Assembly: GCA_910576325.1 (NCBI GenBank)
Contig: CAJTIM010000001.1
Span: forward strand, 124,001-188,000
Direction: 5' to 3'
DNA from: Clostridia bacterium
Lineage (GTDB): Bacteria; Bacillota; Clostridia; Lachnospirales; Lachnospiraceae
Length of the DNA: 64,000 nucleotides
The position numbers were made by a program, and so were the translations under genes. The notes beneath the pieces are model-generated. The model was not told where the DNA came from and did no database searches. It worked only from the letters and a program-made list of their open reading frames with translations. Shown piece after piece: positions 62,095-64,000 of this stretch (the stretch's first letter is position 1; every line of letters starts with the position of its first letter).

Positions 62095-63753
62095 ATGAAT
62101 CTTTCACCACTTCAGAAAGCAAGATATGAATATGTTCCGAAGCTTCCGGCAATGCTTAGAAACGGCATCACCGAGATTGCCGTTAAAGAGGGAAGCACTA
62201 CGACCAGTGCGGCGGATCAGGAGAAAATTAAAGCGCTGTTCCCGAACACTTACGGAAAGCCGGAGGTTACCTTTGAGAAGGGACAGAATACTTCTGCCGC
62301 TAAGAAGCAGGTAGTCGGCGTGATCCTTTCCGGCGGACAGGCGCCTGGCGGACATAATGTTGTGTGCGGCCTGTACGATGCGCTGAAGGCGACAAACAAA
62401 GAGAATATCCTGATTGGCTTCAAGGGAGGCCCCAGCGGACTGATTGAGGATAAGTATATTGTGTTTGAGGACGCTTACATTGATCAGTACAGAAATACCG
62501 GCGGATTTGATATCATAGGCTCCGGAAGAACCAAGCTGGAGACCGAAGAGCAGTTTGCGATTGCGACAGAGGTTTGCAGGAAGCACGGCATTACTGCCAT
62601 TGTTATCATTGGCGGCGACGATTCCAACACCAATGCATGCGTGCTTGCGGAGTACATGGCGGCGCACAACACCGGTGTACAGGTCATCGGGTGCCCGAAG
62701 ACCATCGACGGCGACTTAAAGAATGAGGACATTGAGATTTCCTTTGGATTTGATACGGCAACCAAGACTTACAGCGAATTGATTGGAAACATTGAAAGAG
62801 ATTGCAATTCCGCCAAGAAATACTGGCATTTCATTAAGGTTATGGGACGGAGCGCTTCTCATGTTGCGCTGGAGTGTGCACTGGAGTGCCAGCCGAATAT
62901 TTGTCTGATCTCCGAGGAGGTTAAGGAAAAGAAGCAGTCCCTGTCCGAGATCGCGGATTATATTGCGGATTCCGTGGAGAAGAGAGCGGCAAACGGCCTT
63001 AACTTTGGCGTTGTCGTGATTCCGGAGGGTGTTGTGGAGTTTGTTCCGGAGTTCTCCGCTCTGATCGGCGAGATCAACGAACTTCTTGCAGGCAGCAAGG
63101 CAGATGCGTTTAATGCGCTTCCGAATTGGAGCGAGAAGTATGCGTTTATCGAGAAGGGGCTTTCGGGGGATGCTATGGAAGTATTTGCGATTCTTCCGCA
63201 GGCGATCCAGCAGCAGCTTTTCCTTGAGAGAGATCCCCACGGCAATGTACAGGTTTCCCTGATTGAGTCCGAGAAATTGTTCGCAGCTCTTGTAGGCGAT
63301 AAGCTGAAAGCAAGAAAAGCGGCAGGAACTTATGCGGGCAAGTACGCAGTCCAGACGCATTTCTTTGGCTATGAGGGAAGATGTGCATTCCCGTCCAATT
63401 TTGATGCCGACTATTGCTATTCTCTCGGTTACAATGCGTTCATGCTGATCCAGTATGGCTACAATGGTTATCTTTCCAAGGTTTCCAACCTGTCCAGGCC
63501 GGCGGAAGAGTGGGTTGCGGGCGGTATGCCGATTACCAAGATGATGAACATTGAGAGAAGACACGGCGAGGACAAGCCGGTTATCAAGAAGGCGCTTGTG
63601 GAATTGGATGGAAAGCCGTTCAAGTACTTTGAGGCACACAGAGATGAGTGGGCGGTAGAGACTGCTTACGTATTTCCGGGAGCTATTCAGTATTATGGGC
63701 CGACGGAGGTGTGCGATTTAACTACCAGAACCCTTGCATTGGAAAAAGCATAA
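62095..63753 (+). CDS. pfp: Diphosphate--fructose-6-phosphate 1-phosphotransferase (PPi-dependent PFK)
   Basis: The product is 552 residues, the long PFP class. The phosphate-donor site reads GGDDSNTNA; the second Asp of GGDD marks use of PPi rather than ATP. Other blocks: [26 protein letters not shown] (catalytic Asp and the PPi-type Lys in PKTIDGDLK), [18 protein letters not shown] and [15 protein letters not shown]. It phosphorylates fructose-6-phosphate reversibly with PPi, saving ATP in glycolysis. Monocistronic with a terminator at 63780; common in energy-limited gut Clostridia. Confidence 0.96.
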   Translation: MNLSPLQKARYEYVPKLPAMLRNGITEIAVKEGSTTTSAADQEKIKALFPNTYGKPEVTFEKGQNTSAAKKQVVGVILSGGQAPGGHNVVCGLYDALKATNKENILIGFKGGPSGLIEDKYIVFEDAYIDQYRNTGGFDIIGSGRTKLETEEQFAIATEVCRKHGITAIVIIGGDDSNTNACVLAEYMAAHNTGVQVIGCPKTIDGDLKNEDIEISFGFDTATKTYSELIGNIERDCNSAKKYWHFIKVMGRSASHVALECALECQPNICLISEEVKEKKQSLSEIADYIADSVEKRAANGLNFGVVVIPEGVVEFVPEFSALIGEINELLAGSKADAFNALPNWSEKYAFIEKGLSGDAMEVFAILPQAIQQQLFLERDPHGNVQVSLIESEKLFAALVGDKLKARKAAGTYAGKYAVQTHFFGYEGRCAFPSNFDADYCYSLGYNAFMLIQYGYNGYLSKVSNLSRPAEEWVAGGMPITKMMNIERRHGEDKPVIKKALVELDGKPFKYFEAHRDEWAVETAYVFPGAIQYYGPTEVCDLTTRTLALEKA

Positions 63754-63779
63754 GGCGGAATAAATGTTAAAAAATAAAC

Positions 63780-63809
63780 AAAATCGGGTGCCGAAGCACC
63801 CGATTTTAT
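63780..63809 (+). terminator. pfp terminator
   Basis: AAATCGGGTGC (63780-63790) pairs with GCACCCGATTT (63795-63805), followed by TATTG. Confidence 0.85.
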
Positions 63810-63831
63810 TGTTAAAATATGCTAAAAACCT

Positions 63832-63859
63832 CTTGACAAATTTTACAGGTATGTTACAC
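63832..63859 (+). promoter_or_regulatory. Promoter of the leader at the window end
   Basis: TTGACA (63832-63837), 16 nt, TACACT (63854-63859). Confidence 0.8.
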
Positions 63860-63865
63860 TATTCA

Positions 63866-64000
63866 TGTGCGCAGGGTTGGGTCGTTGACCACATATCCGG
63901 CGCACATTTTGCGTGTAGGCAACGAGCCGTGCGGCCGGACGAAAGGACAAGCTCTCATGCTTATCCTCACGCAGAATGTGCACCGGTGAGACTATTTTTT
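63866..64000 (+). ncRNA. Structured leader RNA (possibly ribosomal-protein L13 leader type), runs to window end
   Basis: A GC-rich leader of about 135 nt follows a good promoter. GCACATTTTGCGTG (63902-63915) is nearly complementary to CACGCAGAATGTGC (63969-63982), closing a domain of about 50 nt that contains TAGGCAACGAGCCGTGCGGCC and GGACGAAAGGACAAGC...GCTTATCC. A T-run at 63995-64000 ends the window. The AGGCAAC-AGCCG-GCGGCC-GACGAAAGGAC order recalls the leader in front of rplM in Firmicutes, but this is from memory. The downstream gene is not in the window. Confidence 0.4.

Overview
The window looks like a chromosomal segment of an anaerobic, low-to-mid GC Firmicute of the class Clostridia, most likely family Lachnospiraceae. 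The evidence is a single-chain pyruvate:ferredoxin oxidoreductase, PPi-dependent phosphofructokinase, the hrcA-grpE-dnaK-dnaJ order with a perfect CIRCE operator, single-chain glycyl-tRNA synthetase, an era-yqzL-recO cluster, a small DUF4250 gene, strong AGGAGG ribosome sites and frequent TTG/GTG starts. Most of the segment is core chromosome. The clearest mobile or decayed patch is at 22.5-25.0 kb.

Layout. 0-7.4 kb: 3' part of a VWA (NorD/CobT-like) gene, a large membrane protein, two paralogous 75-residue proteins, a PAP2 phosphatase, a flotillin and two envelope proteins. 7.5-16.1 kb: chaperones (clpB on the minus strand, then hrcA-grpE-dnaK-dnaJ). 16.1-22.5 kb: a coiled-coil repeat protein, an Rpn-tail fragment, nifJ and an aldo/keto reductase. 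22.5-25.0 kb: a MITE-like palindrome, an IS4-type element with an internally deleted transposase, and an AAA ATPase pseudogene. 25.2-27.4 kb: an ECF sigma/anti-sigma/membrane-protein operon. 27.5-36.3 kb: a YesN/YesM-type two-component system, a membrane-anchored sugar-binding protein and the mglBAC galactose/glucose-type ABC transporter. 36.3-49 kb: DUF4250, a deacetylase, rarA, cyclophilin, GNAT, a HEAT-methyltransferase, a HTH-HATPase-STAS regulator, a YtrA-type GntR/ABC operon and a DUF815 ATPase. 49-64 kb: nagB, ptsI, ptsH, an M16C protease, an NhaC antiporter, era, yqzL, recO, a lipoprotein, glyS, pfp and the start of a structured leader.

The genes fit a saccharolytic fermenter. Sugars are sensed by the 27.6-32.2 kb histidine kinase and binding protein and imported by MglBAC or by PTS (ptsI/ptsH). 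Amino sugars enter glycolysis through NagB, carbon passes through the PPi-dependent phosphofructokinase, and pyruvate is oxidised by NifJ.

The most unusual content is non-coding. A modular family of palindromic repeats sits in 5' leaders and ends exactly at the ribosome binding site (around 2.85, 21.3, 26.2, 30.9, 48.9 and 60.5 kb). Its closing motif (GGAACTGGAATAGGAGG) also precedes clpB, ptsI, the response regulator and another gene. Two long palindromes of about 235 bp (10.6 and 47.1 kb) share a core whose inner-stem differences are all base-pair compensated. Other points are an HPr with Arg at position 46, an ECF sigma gene with no usual start codon in frame, and a candidate attenuator in the clpB leader.

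All calls rest on reading the sequence and on family knowledge. No database search, folding program or alignment tool was run.
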